Assembly (NCBI RefSeq): GCF_001425625.1 | Contig: NZ_LMCP01000001.1 | Span: 617,118 to 681,117 of the forward strand | DNA length: 64,000 bases | Direction: 5' to 3' | Source: Mesorhizobium sp. Root102 | GTDB taxonomy: Bacteria > Pseudomonadota > Alphaproteobacteria > Rhizobiales > Rhizobiaceae | In this document: positions 1-9,006 of the stretch, in pieces | Position numbering within the stretch: position 1 is the stretch's first letter | How the letters are laid out: every line of letters starts with the position of its first letter | The notes under the pieces: generated by a model | Database searches by the model: none | What the model was told of the DNA's origin: nothing | What the model saw: only the letters and a program-made list of their open reading frames with translations | Program-made: the position numbers and the translations under genes

Positions 1-384
1 GCCGAACAGCGTCCGCAGCGCCGCCAGCATGCCCTTGCTCCAGGAGAAGATCGGGATGACGGTCGGCAGCGGGCTGACATAGTGCGGCGCGTTCTTCAAA
101 AGCAGATTGCGTTCGAGCGTCGACTGCGCCACCAGCCCGAACTCGCCGGTTTCGAGATATTTCAAACCACCGTGAATGAGCCGCGATGGCGCGGCACTGG
201 TGCCTGAGCCGAAATCCGCCTTGTCGACGATCAGGCAGCTGACGCCTTGCTCGCACAGATCGCGAAACAGCCCCGCTCCGTTGATGCCGGCGCCAAAGAT
301 GACGACGTCGACCTCGCCGGTCCCGGCCATGGCGGCCAAACGCCCGGCGGGGTTTTCCGTAAATGTTCCTTCAACTGGGCTCAT
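1..384 (-). CDS. GlpD-like FAD-dependent dehydrogenase, N-terminal part (cut by window edge)
   Basis: Reading leftward from an ATG at 384, 128 codons stay open to the window edge. The translation has the FAD-binding fingerprint GAGINGAG at residues 31-38 and the GlpD-type stretch SRLIHGGLKYLE at 67-78. Both are typical of glycerol-3-phosphate dehydrogenase and of related polyol-phosphate dehydrogenases such as erythritol-phosphate dehydrogenase (EryB). Family members oxidise a polyol phosphate with FAD and pass electrons to quinone at the inner membrane. The start codon overlaps the stop of the DeoR-type gene (ATGA), and a sugar kinase lies upstream, so the product of that kinase is the likely substrate. 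The exact substrate cannot be read from this fragment. The 20-residue leader before the FAD fold is ordinary for the family. Confidence 0.82.
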   Translation of the reverse strand, partial: MSPVEGTFTENPAGRLAAMAGTGEVDVVIFGAGINGAGLFRDLCEQGVSCLIVDKADFGSGTSAAPSRLIHGGLKYLETGEFGLVAQSTLERNLLLKNAPHYVSPLPTVIPIFSWSKGMLAALRTLFG

Positions 385-1157
385 GGCGCTTTCGTCTTGA
401 CGATGCGCAGCCTTACGCCGGCCCGTTCGAGGGCTTGCGCCCGCGCATCCCCCAGGCCTTCGGTCGCCAGCACGACGTCGAAGCTGGTCAGATCGTCGAA
501 GACATGCAGGGCGATCCTGTCGAACTTGGCATGGTCGACCAGCAGAATGCGCTTGACCGATGCGGCCATCATCGCCTGCTTGACCCGCACGACATTGGGG
601 TCCTGGATGAAGGCCGTGGTTCCGGTGATGGCCGAAGCCGAACAGATCAGCACATTGGCGCGCAGCTGCGCCACGGCGTTCTCGCAGACGATACCGATAT
701 AGGCGCTGTAGGTGCTGTGGTACTGGCCCCCGAGACAGATGAAATCGAGTTCGTCGACATTGGTCAGCAGTGACGCCGTCGCCACGGAGTTGGTGATGAC
801 GGTCAGCGGCTTGACGTCGAGCAGCAGCGTGGCGACGGCGTTTGCCGTCGAGGAATCGTCCAGCATCACCACCTGGCCAGCCTCGACATAATCGAGTGCT
901 GCCCGCGCCAGCGCATCCTTCTCGGCCCGGTTGACCGTCACCCGGTAGCGGAAGGCGCTTTCATAGAGGCCGGAAGGCTGAACCGTCACCGCACCGTGCA
1001 GCTTGCGCAGCACACCCTGCTGCGCCAACCGGTCGATGTGTCGGTGGATGGTCATGCGCGATACGCCGAAATGCTCGACCAGATCGTCGATGCGCACCTG
1101 GCCGAGCTTGATCACATAGTCGGCGATCTCTTCGCGTCGTTCGTCGGCCTTGATCAT
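381..1157 (-). CDS. DeoR/GlpR-family transcriptional regulator
   Basis: 258-residue protein with an N-terminal winged helix-turn-helix at about residues 20-53 (VRIDDLVEHFGVSRMTIHRH, then the wing RKLHGAV). A C-terminal DeoR sensor domain follows, with the characteristic DDSSTANAVA and ITNSVATASLL segments that bind phosphorylated sugars in this family. DeoR/GlpR proteins usually repress their own catabolic operon until the phosphorylated intermediate accumulates. I chose the ATG at 1157 because it begins MIKADERREEI, where the domain starts, and overlaps the kinase stop by four bases. A reading extended to 1364 would run through the kinase in another frame with no family resemblance. It lies between kinase and dehydrogenase and probably controls both. 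Confidence 0.88.
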   Translation of the reverse strand: MIKADERREEIADYVIKLGQVRIDDLVEHFGVSRMTIHRHIDRLAQQGVLRKLHGAVTVQPSGLYESAFRYRVTVNRAEKDALARAALDYVEAGQVVMLDDSSTANAVATLLLDVKPLTVITNSVATASLLTNVDELDFICLGGQYHSTYSAYIGIVCENAVAQLRANVLICSASAITGTTAFIQDPNVVRVKQAMMAASVKRILLVDHAKFDRIALHVFDDLTSFDVVLATEGLGDARAQALERAGVRLRIVKTKAP

Positions 1158-2689
1158 GCGGTTCCCCCAGTGTCTGGCCGCGCCAGCTTCTCGATCTCCG
1201 GCCAATGCGGCTTGAGCGCACCGGCTATGCGGCCATAGAGGGAAAAACGCTCGTTGAACACAGCACTCGAGGCCGGCACTGGCTCGTATTGGCGCGCCGT
1301 CATTCCGACCTGCCTGGAGCCCTGTTGCGGCGTCGCGAACATGCCGACCGCGGCACCCGCGCAAAGGGCAGCGCCAAAGGCCGCCGCCTCGTCGGTCGAG
1401 GTGACGATAACCGGGGCGTTCAGCACATCGGCAAACATCTGGACGAAGGCCGGATTGCGCGAGCCGCCGCCGGTCAGGCGGATCTCGCTGATAGCAAAGC
1501 CTTCGCGCAAGGCTTCGACATGGGTGCGATGGTTGAAGGCAATGCCCTCCAGAACCGCCTTGAGCATATCGCCGCGATTGTGCCAGCCATGCAGGCCGAC
1601 AAAGCTGCCGCTGGCGACATCGCCAAAGGGGGAGCCGAACAGATAGGGGTGAAACAGGATGGTTGAGGACTTCTTCAGCGCCGCGTCGATCTCCGCCGCC
1701 AGCAAGTCGTGAATGGAGCCAACATCGACCGATGTCTTTTCCTGCTCCGAGCGGCAGAACGTGTCGAGAAACCAGTCGTAGTTTGCGGTCGAGGCGGGCG
1801 AGATCGCCATGTTGTTCCAGCGACCAGCGTCGATGGCGTTGCGGCAGAGCCAGCGCGGGTCGACGCGCGGTTCCGGGGAGACCACTTCGTTGATGGAATA
1901 GGTCCCGGCGACGATGGCGAGCACGCCCTCCTCATGGCCGCCCATGCCAAGCGCCGAGGCGGTCACGTCATGCAGTCCGCACGCAACCGGTGTTCCCTTG
2001 GCAAGGCCGGTCATTTCGGCGGCCTCGGCGGTGACGTGGCCGACGATTTCAGCCGAATGCGCCATCGGTGGCAGCGCGTCGAAGAGATCGTCCAGTCCGA
2101 AGATGCGCATCGCTTCCGGCGCGTAGTCCTGCGTGCGGAAATCCGTGAATGAGGTGCTGGCCTCGGTACGGTCGGTGCCGATCGTGCCCGACAGGCAAAA
2201 GCGCAGCCAGTCCTTGCAGGCCAGTATATGCCCGATGCAGCCATAGCGGTCGGGTTGGTTCTTCCTGATCCAGGCCAGCAGCGCCGACGGCGCCGAGACG
2301 TGCGGTGCCTGGCCGGTGCGCGCCAACGCGTCTTCGAAGGCCCGGTCCGCCGACCATCGTTCGACGATCTCGCCGGCACGGCTGTCGAGCGACAGGATCC
2401 CAGGACCCAGCGGCCGGCGACCCTTGTCGAGCAGATAGAGACCGTCGCCATGCGCGGTCGCGGCCACCGCCCTGATGTCGTCTGCCGGGCGGCCACACAG
2501 GGCGATCGCCTCCTTGATTGCGTCGGCGGTCGCTTGCCAGAGGCCGGCCATGTCGCGCTCCACCCAGCGGGCATGGGGCATCGACTGCGGCACCCGCCGA
2601 CGCGCCACGGAGAGCTGCGTGCCATCGGCATCGAAGATCACCGCCTTGGTGACCGTGAGACCGTTATCGATTCCAAGCAGACTGGGCAT
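1154..2689 (-). CDS. FGGY-family carbohydrate kinase
   Basis: About 511 residues, the usual FGGY length. The N-terminal ATPase-fold phosphate loop is visible (LLGIDNGLTVTKAVIFDADG at residues 4-23), as is the ERDMAGLW segment common in the pentulose/LyxK-like branch. The C-terminal FGGY signature region (LTGGGSRNPAFVQMFADVLN) carries the adenosine-binding glycines. The enzyme should phosphorylate a polyol or ketopentose with ATP in the cytoplasm; coupling to a GlpD-like dehydrogenase suggests a polyol or its keto sugar. The start at 2689 is preceded by AAAGAGGCGGTGACC, a fair ribosome site. It is the first gene of a three-gene overlapping operon. The substrate is not determined; EryA-like erythritol kinase is one option, but the usual eryC/eryD neighbours are not in view. 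Confidence 0.86.
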   Translation of the reverse strand: MPSLLGIDNGLTVTKAVIFDADGTQLSVARRRVPQSMPHARWVERDMAGLWQATADAIKEAIALCGRPADDIRAVAATAHGDGLYLLDKGRRPLGPGILSLDSRAGEIVERWSADRAFEDALARTGQAPHVSAPSALLAWIRKNQPDRYGCIGHILACKDWLRFCLSGTIGTDRTEASTSFTDFRTQDYAPEAMRIFGLDDLFDALPPMAHSAEIVGHVTAEAAEMTGLAKGTPVACGLHDVTASALGMGGHEEGVLAIVAGTYSINEVVSPEPRVDPRWLCRNAIDAGRWNNMAISPASTANYDWFLDTFCRSEQEKTSVDVGSIHDLLAAEIDAALKKSSTILFHPYLFGSPFGDVASGSFVGLHGWHNRGDMLKAVLEGIAFNHRTHVEALREGFAISEIRLTGGGSRNPAFVQMFADVLNAPVIVTSTDEAAAFGAALCAGAAVGMFATPQQGSRQVGMTARQYEPVPASSAVFNERFSLYGRIAGALKPHWPEIEKLARPDTGGTA

Positions 2690-3200
2690 GGTCACCGCCT
2701 CTTTCAGCGACTGGCGATGCGCACTGCAAGGCAATCCTGCAGGCTGGGGCAAGGGTGACAGACATAGCGACGATCGACGAGCAACGGTGATACAAGTGCA
2801 GTGGGTACCTGCGGATCAAACGAACCATATCGCGCTGTTAATTTAACGTCAATATGTGCGACAATGATGTTGGCATCGATAAAAATTTGCCTGCCGTCAG
2901 AGATGTCACTATATCAAACTAACTAATTTTATTGATATTTTCCGCAACTAAAATATCCCATTCAAGGCGTTCATTCAGCCTGCGGACACGATAGAACCGA
3001 AAGGCACCGCGATGTTTTGGCGCTTGGCCATCGCCACGCCAGACCAACCAGCTCGATGCTGGGGAGCAAAAGTCCGGCAGCCCTTCGGACCGGTGCCGGA
3101 AATGTTCCGAAAACCAAGGGCGGCTTCGCCGAAGCCCCCTGCTTCCTGTCAAAGGTTAGTTGCGTGTGGAAGTGGCTGACGAAGGCGCGGGGCGCTTCCT
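2690..3200. other. Intergenic region between kinase operon and phospholipase D-like gene
   Basis: About 510 bases without a convincing gene. The part from roughly 2830 to 2960 is clearly AT-richer than its surroundings and probably holds the leftward promoter of the kinase operon, which starts at 2689. The short open frames here have rhizobial-unlike composition and no recognisable motif. I see no clear terminator hairpin after the phospholipase D-like gene. Confidence 0.4.
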
Positions 3201-4601
3201 CTAGAGTTGAGACTCGATCGGAAGGCAGCGAACCAAAGTCGCCATGATACGGCGAAGAATTCCCGCTTCGGGTTCGTGGATATAGTTCTGGAGTCTGCCT
3301 TCGTCGCAGCCATGCCAGTGTAGCACATTGTTTCTCAGCTCGAGCCTATAGCTCGCTTCCGGTGATATCTCTGACTGGAAGCGGTGCCGCAGTTCAGCGA
3401 CCATCTTCTCATCCTCGAAAAGCACGCCCATTTCCGAGTTCAAAGATACAGACCGCGGGTCAAAATTGAAGGAGCCGACGAAGCCCGTCTTGTCGTCAAC
3501 GCTGAAAGCCTTGGTGTGCAGACTGGCACCCTTGGACCCGAATACCGAGATCTTTGGTTGCCGGCTGAAGGGCTGAAGCTCGAAAAGTTTGACGCCGTTC
3601 CTGAGCAATCGCTTGCGATAGTTCGCATAAGCTCCATGCACTGCGGCGACATCCGTGGCTGCTAGGGAATTGGTCAAAACCGCGACGTCCACACCGTTGC
3701 CGACAAGATCCGACAGGGTCGCGGACCCTCTTTTGCCGGGGATGAAATAGGGGGAGACGATTTCCAGGCAAAAACGCGCCGACTGAATGATGGGGAGCAA
3801 CTCCTTCATCAGCCAACTGCGACGTCTCCAGCCACGAACCTTCTCTGGAGGGTCAGAAATCACCCGAACGCGTTCCACCCAATGGACGTCGTTGCTGGCC
3901 GCGATGAACTCTGCGATGGACCCTCGATCACCAATTCCGATCAAGAGCGGTGACTCTGTATCAGCTTCACTTCCTTCAAATAGATTGGCATTCGTAATCT
4001 GCGTGGCCGAGCCGAGCTCAGCAATTGATTTTGCGTCTTCGCAATTCCAAAAGGCCTCGAATATTTGGGCGGTTTGCTGCACGGCGGGACCTAGCATCAG
4101 CACGTCGAGGTCGCGGAAATTGGTTTCTGCAGCATCAAAGTAGGCATCGCCAACGTTGCGCCCGCCGACGATGGCGAGGTTGTCGTCCGCGATCCACGCC
4201 TTGTTGTGCATTCTGCGAGTCAGTGCAAAAAGCCGCAGGAGAACTTCTATACTGCGCGCGATGCCGCGTGATCTGACTCCGCTCGGATTGAACAGCTTCA
4301 GATCGATATTTGGGTGGCTGCTCAACGCTAGATACGCAGAATCGTTCGTCCGCGGGTTCACATCATCGAGGAGCATTCGCACGTGAACACCCCGCTGAGC
4401 GGCGCGGAAAACTTCCTGCAGAAGCAGGCGCCCAGTGTGGTCATCATGCCAGAGGTAGTACATGAGGTCTAGGGTGCGAACCGCGCTTCGTGCCGCCAAA
4501 ACGCGCGTGGCGAAGGCATCATAATTGTCCGAGATGAGCAGCAAGCCGCTCTTGCCGGCCTTGATATTGTCGTCCTTTGCTTGGGCGATGGAGACATCCA
4601 T
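3201..4601 (-). CDS. Phospholipase D / cardiolipin synthase-like protein (two HKD motifs)
   Basis: About 466 residues with both halves of the phospholipase D catalytic site. The first HKD motif is HNKAWIADDNLAIVGGRN in the first third, and the second is HTKAFSVDDKTGFVGSFN followed by FDPRS, as in ClsC/YmdC-type cardiolipin synthases. The two His-Lys pairs transfer phosphatidyl groups through a phosphohistidine. No N-terminal transmembrane helices are visible, unlike ClsA. The gene follows clpV on the same strand. Two readings are open: a housekeeping lipid enzyme, or a Tle5-type (PLD family) T6SS lipase effector; it is shorter than the best-known Tle5 proteins and no immunity gene is evident. 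The ATG at 4601 has AGGTAG upstream; a GTG at 4706, 12 bases after the clpV stop, would add 35 low-information residues. Confidence 0.85.
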   Translation of the reverse strand: MDVSIAQAKDDNIKAGKSGLLLISDNYDAFATRVLAARSAVRTLDLMYYLWHDDHTGRLLLQEVFRAAQRGVHVRMLLDDVNPRTNDSAYLALSSHPNIDLKLFNPSGVRSRGIARSIEVLLRLFALTRRMHNKAWIADDNLAIVGGRNVGDAYFDAAETNFRDLDVLMLGPAVQQTAQIFEAFWNCEDAKSIAELGSATQITNANLFEGSEADTESPLLIGIGDRGSIAEFIAASNDVHWVERVRVISDPPEKVRGWRRRSWLMKELLPIIQSARFCLEIVSPYFIPGKRGSATLSDLVGNGVDVAVLTNSLAATDVAAVHGAYANYRKRLLRNGVKLFELQPFSRQPKISVFGSKGASLHTKAFSVDDKTGFVGSFNFDPRSVSLNSEMGVLFEDEKMVAELRHRFQSEISPEASYRLELRNNVLHWHGCDEGRLQNYIHEPEAGILRRIMATLVRCLPIESQL

Positions 4602-4718
4602 AAATTGGCTACCTGTTGGCGGCGATCGAAAGCCGCCCTTGCTTAGAATCAAAGCAAGAACCTCCGAGGAGCGATCTGGTTGCAAGGAAGCCTTTAGAGG
4701 CCCCACATTCGCCTGAAG

Positions 4719-7514
4719 CTACTCGAAGTGGTAGGTAAAGCCCTCCTTGGAGGCGCCGACCGTCACCTTCGTCATCTTTTCGCCCTCGAGCGACCGGTTC
4801 AGCACGCCACGGCTCAATTCCGGCAGAAGCGTGTTGGTCAGGATGGCATCGATCATCCGTCCGCCGGATTCGATCTCGGTGCAGCGGGCCTTGACCAGGT
4901 CCATGACCCCATCGCCGATCACCAATTCCGCGTCGTTGGTCGCGCGCAGCCGGCGAGCGATCTTGGCGAACTGGTGGCGGGTGATCGCTTCGATCATCGA
5001 ATCCGAGAGCGGGTAATAAGGAATGGTCACCACCCGGCCGAGAAAGGCCGCTGGAAAGACCTTCAGCAACGGGCTGCGCAGCGCGGTGTCCAGATCGTCG
5101 AGCCCTGCCCGTAGCGTGCCATTCCTGGTCCGATCCATGATGACTTCGGAGCCGACATTCGAGGTGAGCAGGATCAGCGTGTTCTTGAAATCGATGCGCC
5201 GGCCCTCGCTGTCGTCCATCATCCCCTTGTCGAAGACCTGGAAGAAGATTTCGTGCACGTCCGGATGCGCCTTCTCGACCTCGTCGAGCAGGATCACCGA
5301 ATAAGGCTTGCGGCGGACCGCCTCGGTCAGGATGCCGCCCTTGCCGTAGCCAACATATCCAGGCGGCGCCCCTTTCAAGGTAGAGACCGTATGCGCCTCC
5401 TGGAATTCGGACATGTTGATCGAGATCAGGTTCTGCTCGCCGCCGTAGAGCGTCTCGGCCAAGGCCAATGCGGTTTCGGTCTTGCCGACACCCGAGGGGC
5501 CGCAGAGCAGGAACACGCCCACCGGCTTTTCCGGCGCGCCGAGCCCGGCGCGGCTGGTCTGCACCCGCCTGGCGATCATTTCCATGGCGTGATCCTGGCC
5601 GACCACGCGTTCGGACAGAGTGCTGGCCAGCCGCAAAGCCTTTTCGGTCTGGCTCGACAGCATCCGCCCCGTCGGGATGCCGGTCCAATCCTGAACCACC
5701 GCCGCCACGGCGTTGCGGTCGACCGACGGCAGGATCAGCGGCGTCTCACCTTGCGCCTCGGCCAGTTCGGCCATCAGTTCGCGCAGCCGGGTGAGATCGG
5801 CGGCCGGATCGGGTGGAGGGGCATCGGTCGCCGCCTGTCCCTCCACATCGGCCTTGGCTGTTTTGGTCTTGGCCGGTTTGGTCTTGGGCGTTTCGCTCTT
5901 GGGCGGCTGAGTCTCAGCCGCGCCCGCGCCAGCCGTTTCGCTATTGGTCTCCGGCGTCTCCACCGCATCGAGCGGGACACCTTCGCCGCGCAGCCTGGCG
6001 CGCAGTTCGAGTATTTCGGCAACGAGTGCCTTTTCCCGGTCCCAACGCTGCTGCGCGGCGGCCAGCGCAACTTCGGTTTCGGCTAGCCCGGTGTCGACCC
6101 GTGCCTGCCGGTCGTTCACCTCGATGCCGATCGCGGCCTCGCGACCGATGATGCCGCGCTCGACCTCCAGCGCCTGGCGGCGGCGCATGATATCCTCGAC
6201 CTCGGCCGGCGTGGCGTGCTGTGATATGGCGACACGGGCGCAAGCGGTGTCGAGAAGGCTCACCGCCTTGTCAGGCAGTTGCCGCGCCGGGATGTAGCGA
6301 TGCGAGAGGCCGACCGCCGCCTCGATAGCCTCATCCAGTATCTGCACCTTATGGTGCTGCTCCAGAACGCCGGCCACGCCGCGCAACATGAGAACGGCCA
6401 CCGCCTCCGAAGGCTCGTCGATCTTGACCACCTGGAAACGGCGGGTCAGGGCCGGGTCTTTCTCGATGTGCTGCTTGTATTCGGCCCAGGTCGTTGCCGC
6501 GATCGTACGCAGTTCGCCGCGCGCCAGCGCCGGCTTCAAGAGATTGGCCGCGTCGCCGGTTCCAGCCGCGCCGCCTGCGCCAATCAAGGTGTGGGCCTCA
6601 TCGATGAACAGGATGACCGGTGTTTCGGAAGACTGCACCTCATCGATGACAGCCTTCAGCCGCTTTTCGAACTCACCCTTTACGCTTGCACCCGCCTGCA
6701 TCAATCCGACATCGAGCATGCGCACACTGACGCCTTGCAGCGTGGGCGGCACGTCGTCCGCGGCAATGCGCAAGGCAAAGCCCTCGACGACCGCGGTCTT
6801 GCCGACGCCGGCCTCGCCGGTCAGGATCGGGTTGTTTTGCCGGCGTCGCATCAGGATATCGACGATTTGCCTGATCTCCGGATCGCGGCCGACGACCGGA
6901 TCGATCTTGCCGTCGCGGGCGCGCTGGGTCAGGTCGGTGGCGTATTTCGCCAGCGCCGAATCCCCGCCCGGAGACCGCTTCGGCGTTTCGGCTGCGGCAA
7001 CCGCTATGCCTGCGCCGGCTTCGAGCGAGCCCTCCATCACATCGGCGAACCGCGTGATGACCGCGCCGGCGTCGATCTTGTCAAACTCGCCGCTGATCTT
7101 CGATAGCAGGCCTTCCAGCACCGGCGTCTTCAGGCAGGCAAGGAGAATATGGGCGCTGCGGACTTCCTCGACGCCGAACTCGAGCGTTGCCAGGTTCCAG
7201 GCTTCCTGGATGGCATGGAAGATATGGTCGGAAAATTCCTCGATCGATGTTGCGCCGTAAGGCAGCTTGTCGACGGCGCGGGTCATATCGGCCGTGAGCC
7301 GGCTCGCATCCACGCCCGCATCGGCGATTATCATTTGCACATCCGAACGGTCGGAAAGCACCAGTTGCTCGATGAAGTGGACGAGTTCGACGTAAGGATT
7401 GCCGCGCAGTTTGGCGGTGTCGGCTGCGGCCTTGAAGGCGCACACACCGACAGGATTGAGCTTGCCGACCAGTTCCTTGCGTTTGAAGGTCTGCGATGAC
7501 CGGCGCTGTTCCAT
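4719..7514 (-). CDS. tssH: T6SS AAA+ ATPase ClpV (TssH)
   Basis: 931 residues. An N-terminal Clp_N region precedes the first AAA+ module (Walker A GEAGVGKT at 233-240, Walker B ILFIDEAHTL near 301). A coiled middle domain and the second AAA+ module follow (Walker A GPSGVGKT at 672-679, Walker B VILLDEVEKAHPDV). ClpV disassembles contracted TssB/TssC sheaths with ATP so that subunits can be reused. An uncommon feature is a Lys/Thr/Pro/Glu-rich low-complexity insertion at about residues 518-572 between the coiled part and the second ATPase module. The start at 7514 has GCAGGAG upstream; extending to 7772 adds residues with no Clp_N resemblance. The gene is divergent from the tssA operon and shares its upstream region. 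Confidence 0.95.
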   Translation of the reverse strand: MEQRRSSQTFKRKELVGKLNPVGVCAFKAAADTAKLRGNPYVELVHFIEQLVLSDRSDVQMIIADAGVDASRLTADMTRAVDKLPYGATSIEEFSDHIFHAIQEAWNLATLEFGVEEVRSAHILLACLKTPVLEGLLSKISGEFDKIDAGAVITRFADVMEGSLEAGAGIAVAAAETPKRSPGGDSALAKYATDLTQRARDGKIDPVVGRDPEIRQIVDILMRRRQNNPILTGEAGVGKTAVVEGFALRIAADDVPPTLQGVSVRMLDVGLMQAGASVKGEFEKRLKAVIDEVQSSETPVILFIDEAHTLIGAGGAAGTGDAANLLKPALARGELRTIAATTWAEYKQHIEKDPALTRRFQVVKIDEPSEAVAVLMLRGVAGVLEQHHKVQILDEAIEAAVGLSHRYIPARQLPDKAVSLLDTACARVAISQHATPAEVEDIMRRRQALEVERGIIGREAAIGIEVNDRQARVDTGLAETEVALAAAQQRWDREKALVAEILELRARLRGEGVPLDAVETPETNSETAGAGAAETQPPKSETPKTKPAKTKTAKADVEGQAATDAPPPDPAADLTRLRELMAELAEAQGETPLILPSVDRNAVAAVVQDWTGIPTGRMLSSQTEKALRLASTLSERVVGQDHAMEMIARRVQTSRAGLGAPEKPVGVFLLCGPSGVGKTETALALAETLYGGEQNLISINMSEFQEAHTVSTLKGAPPGYVGYGKGGILTEAVRRKPYSVILLDEVEKAHPDVHEIFFQVFDKGMMDDSEGRRIDFKNTLILLTSNVGSEVIMDRTRNGTLRAGLDDLDTALRSPLLKVFPAAFLGRVVTIPYYPLSDSMIEAITRHQFAKIARRLRATNDAELVIGDGVMDLVKARCTEIESGGRMIDAILTNTLLPELSRGVLNRSLEGEKMTKVTVGASKEGFTYHFE

Positions 7515-7827
7515 CGAACGTGCTCCTGCAATCTGCCAGTCGATAACCTGCCACATAAGCCGCCACTTGACAAAGCGCGTGGTGGACAGCGCCCTTCCAT
7601 TTGTGGAAAGTACCGCACCATCGGCTGCAAACAACCACGTAATTGCCCGCCTCCGTGTAATGCATTTCACATACTGGGTCGGCAATCTAGCCGAGGGTTT
7701 CGGCACCCAAGACGCGGCCTGGTCAGCTTTCGTTAATTTTTTGAGCAGTGCTTGAATTGTGGTAAAGTGCAACCGTGTGATACCGTAGGGTCACATACGG
7801 TTTATGGGCCGATTGCTGGGGGTTGGT
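7515..7827. other. Divergent control region between clpV and the tssA operon
   Basis: 313 bases separating the two divergent T6SS transcription units. It must carry both promoters. I found no sigma-54 type GG-N10-GC element on either strand. The segment next to tssA holds an inverted repeat (separate entry at 7772-7801). Confidence 0.5.
7772..7801. promoter_or_regulatory. Inverted repeat upstream of tssA, candidate operator
   Basis: The left arm ACCGTGTGA (7772-7780) and right arm TCACATACGGT (7791-7801) are reverse complements apart from two extra bases in the right arm, separated by 10 bases. It lies 27-56 bases upstream of the proposed GTG start of tssA. The TGTGA/TCACA cores recall Crp-family half sites, but the 10-base spacing is wrong for classical Crp, which uses 6. 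Binding by any protein is inference. Confidence 0.35.
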
Positions 7828-9000
7828 GTGATTGATGTCGCACTCTGGCTTGCTCCGCTCGACGGTGAAAATCCGTCAGGGGAGGATTTGCGCAACGACC
7901 CGGCTTTTCATGAGCTGGAGCGCCTGACGGAACCTGAGATCAAGGTCGTCCACAACGGCCAAAACAAACCCGCCTCGCAAAGCACCATTCCGGTCGACTG
8001 GCCTGCGGTGCTCGCCAAGGCGGAGGAATTGCGCGCGCATGGCCGGGACCTGCGCCTGCTCGTCGTCGTCACGCGCGCGCTGGCCAATGAAGAAGGACTG
8101 GCCGGGCTTGCGCAGGGGCTGACCCTCATTGCGCAGACCTTCGATCAGCATTGGGAAACCATGCATCCGGCACTGCGGCCCAACGCTTCGCCACGCGATG
8201 CCGCCTTGCGCCGCATCAACGCGCTGCTCGACCTCCAGAATGGTCAGGAGGGGTTGTTGGCGAACCTGCGGCAAATGACGTTCTTTGCGCCGCGTGCAAT
8301 CGGCCCGATTCAGGGCAAGGATCTGGAAAAGGGTGCGCTCGACGACCGTGTCATGCTCCAGGAGGCCGCCTCCGGGTTGAATGCGGCAGAAAAGGCCGCA
8401 CTGGTCAGTGCGCACGGACAATTGTTGAACCGGGTGCGTGCCGGATGTGCGGCACAGATGGATCAAGCCAACGCAGAGATGGTCTTGCTCGTCGCTGACG
8501 CCCGGGCAGCGATCGCGGCCCTTGACGCGGTCGAGACCGCTCTCAACGCCCGTCTCGAGGGCGGCACCGCTCCTGTTCCGGAATTGAAACGGTTTCTGCA
8601 GCGTTTGCTGACGACCCTCGAACGGAATTCGGCAGCCGGCGCCGTGGCGAATGGCGCGGCCAAGTCGCCCACGCTGGCAGAACCGGCAACGCCTGCTCGA
8701 AACGGTCATGGAGCCGATACTATGGCAAGTGCGGCAAGTTATACGGACTCGAGCACGGGGCTTCCCGACCGGATTTCCTCGCGCGACGACGTGGTGAAAT
8801 GCCTCGACCTCGTCGTCGCCTTCTATGACCGCACCGAACCGTCGAGCCCGATCCCGCACCTGGCGCGGCGTGTGCGCCGAATGGTGCATATGGATTTCGT
8901 TGAACTGATGGAAGATCTCGCCCCGTCGGGGTTGAAGGAGTTCCGGCTCCTTGCCGGCGTTCCCGATGTCAAGAAGACGGCTCAGAAGGATGAAAGGTAA
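7828..9000 (+). CDS. tssA: T6SS assembly protein TssA (ImpA)
   Basis: About 390 residues. The first 60 residues carry the ImpA N-terminal signature (LAPLDGENPSGEDLRNDPAF), and the rest is helical with a C-terminal segment SSPIPHLARRVRRMVHMDF of the kind that ends TssA proteins. TssA primes baseplate and sheath assembly from the membrane complex. I prefer the GTG at 7828: it gives the family-typical beginning IDVALWLAPL and has a TGGGGG ribosome site. The in-frame ATG at 7804 would add eight residues and lies next to an inverted repeat. First gene of the long rightward T6SS operon, six bases before tssB. Confidence 0.9.
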   Translation: MIDVALWLAPLDGENPSGEDLRNDPAFHELERLTEPEIKVVHNGQNKPASQSTIPVDWPAVLAKAEELRAHGRDLRLLVVVTRALANEEGLAGLAQGLTLIAQTFDQHWETMHPALRPNASPRDAALRRINALLDLQNGQEGLLANLRQMTFFAPRAIGPIQGKDLEKGALDDRVMLQEAASGLNAAEKAALVSAHGQLLNRVRAGCAAQMDQANAEMVLLVADARAAIAALDAVETALNARLEGGTAPVPELKRFLQRLLTTLERNSAAGAVANGAAKSPTLAEPATPARNGHGADTMASAASYTDSSTGLPDRISSRDDVVKCLDLVVAFYDRTEPSSPIPHLARRVRRMVHMDFVELMEDLAPSGLKEFRLLAGVPDVKKTAQKDER

Positions 9001-9006
9001 CAACAC

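Noticed and set aside
2919..3152. 77-codon minus-strand frame in the kinase/PLD gap
   Set aside because: No ribosome site, no similarity to known families, and spans a composition change from AT-rich to GC-rich.
7515..7827. Possible sigma-54 promoter for T6SS, as in some other bacteria
   Set aside because: The best GG/GC pair (7761-7770) has a 6-base spacing instead of 10; no other match on either strand.
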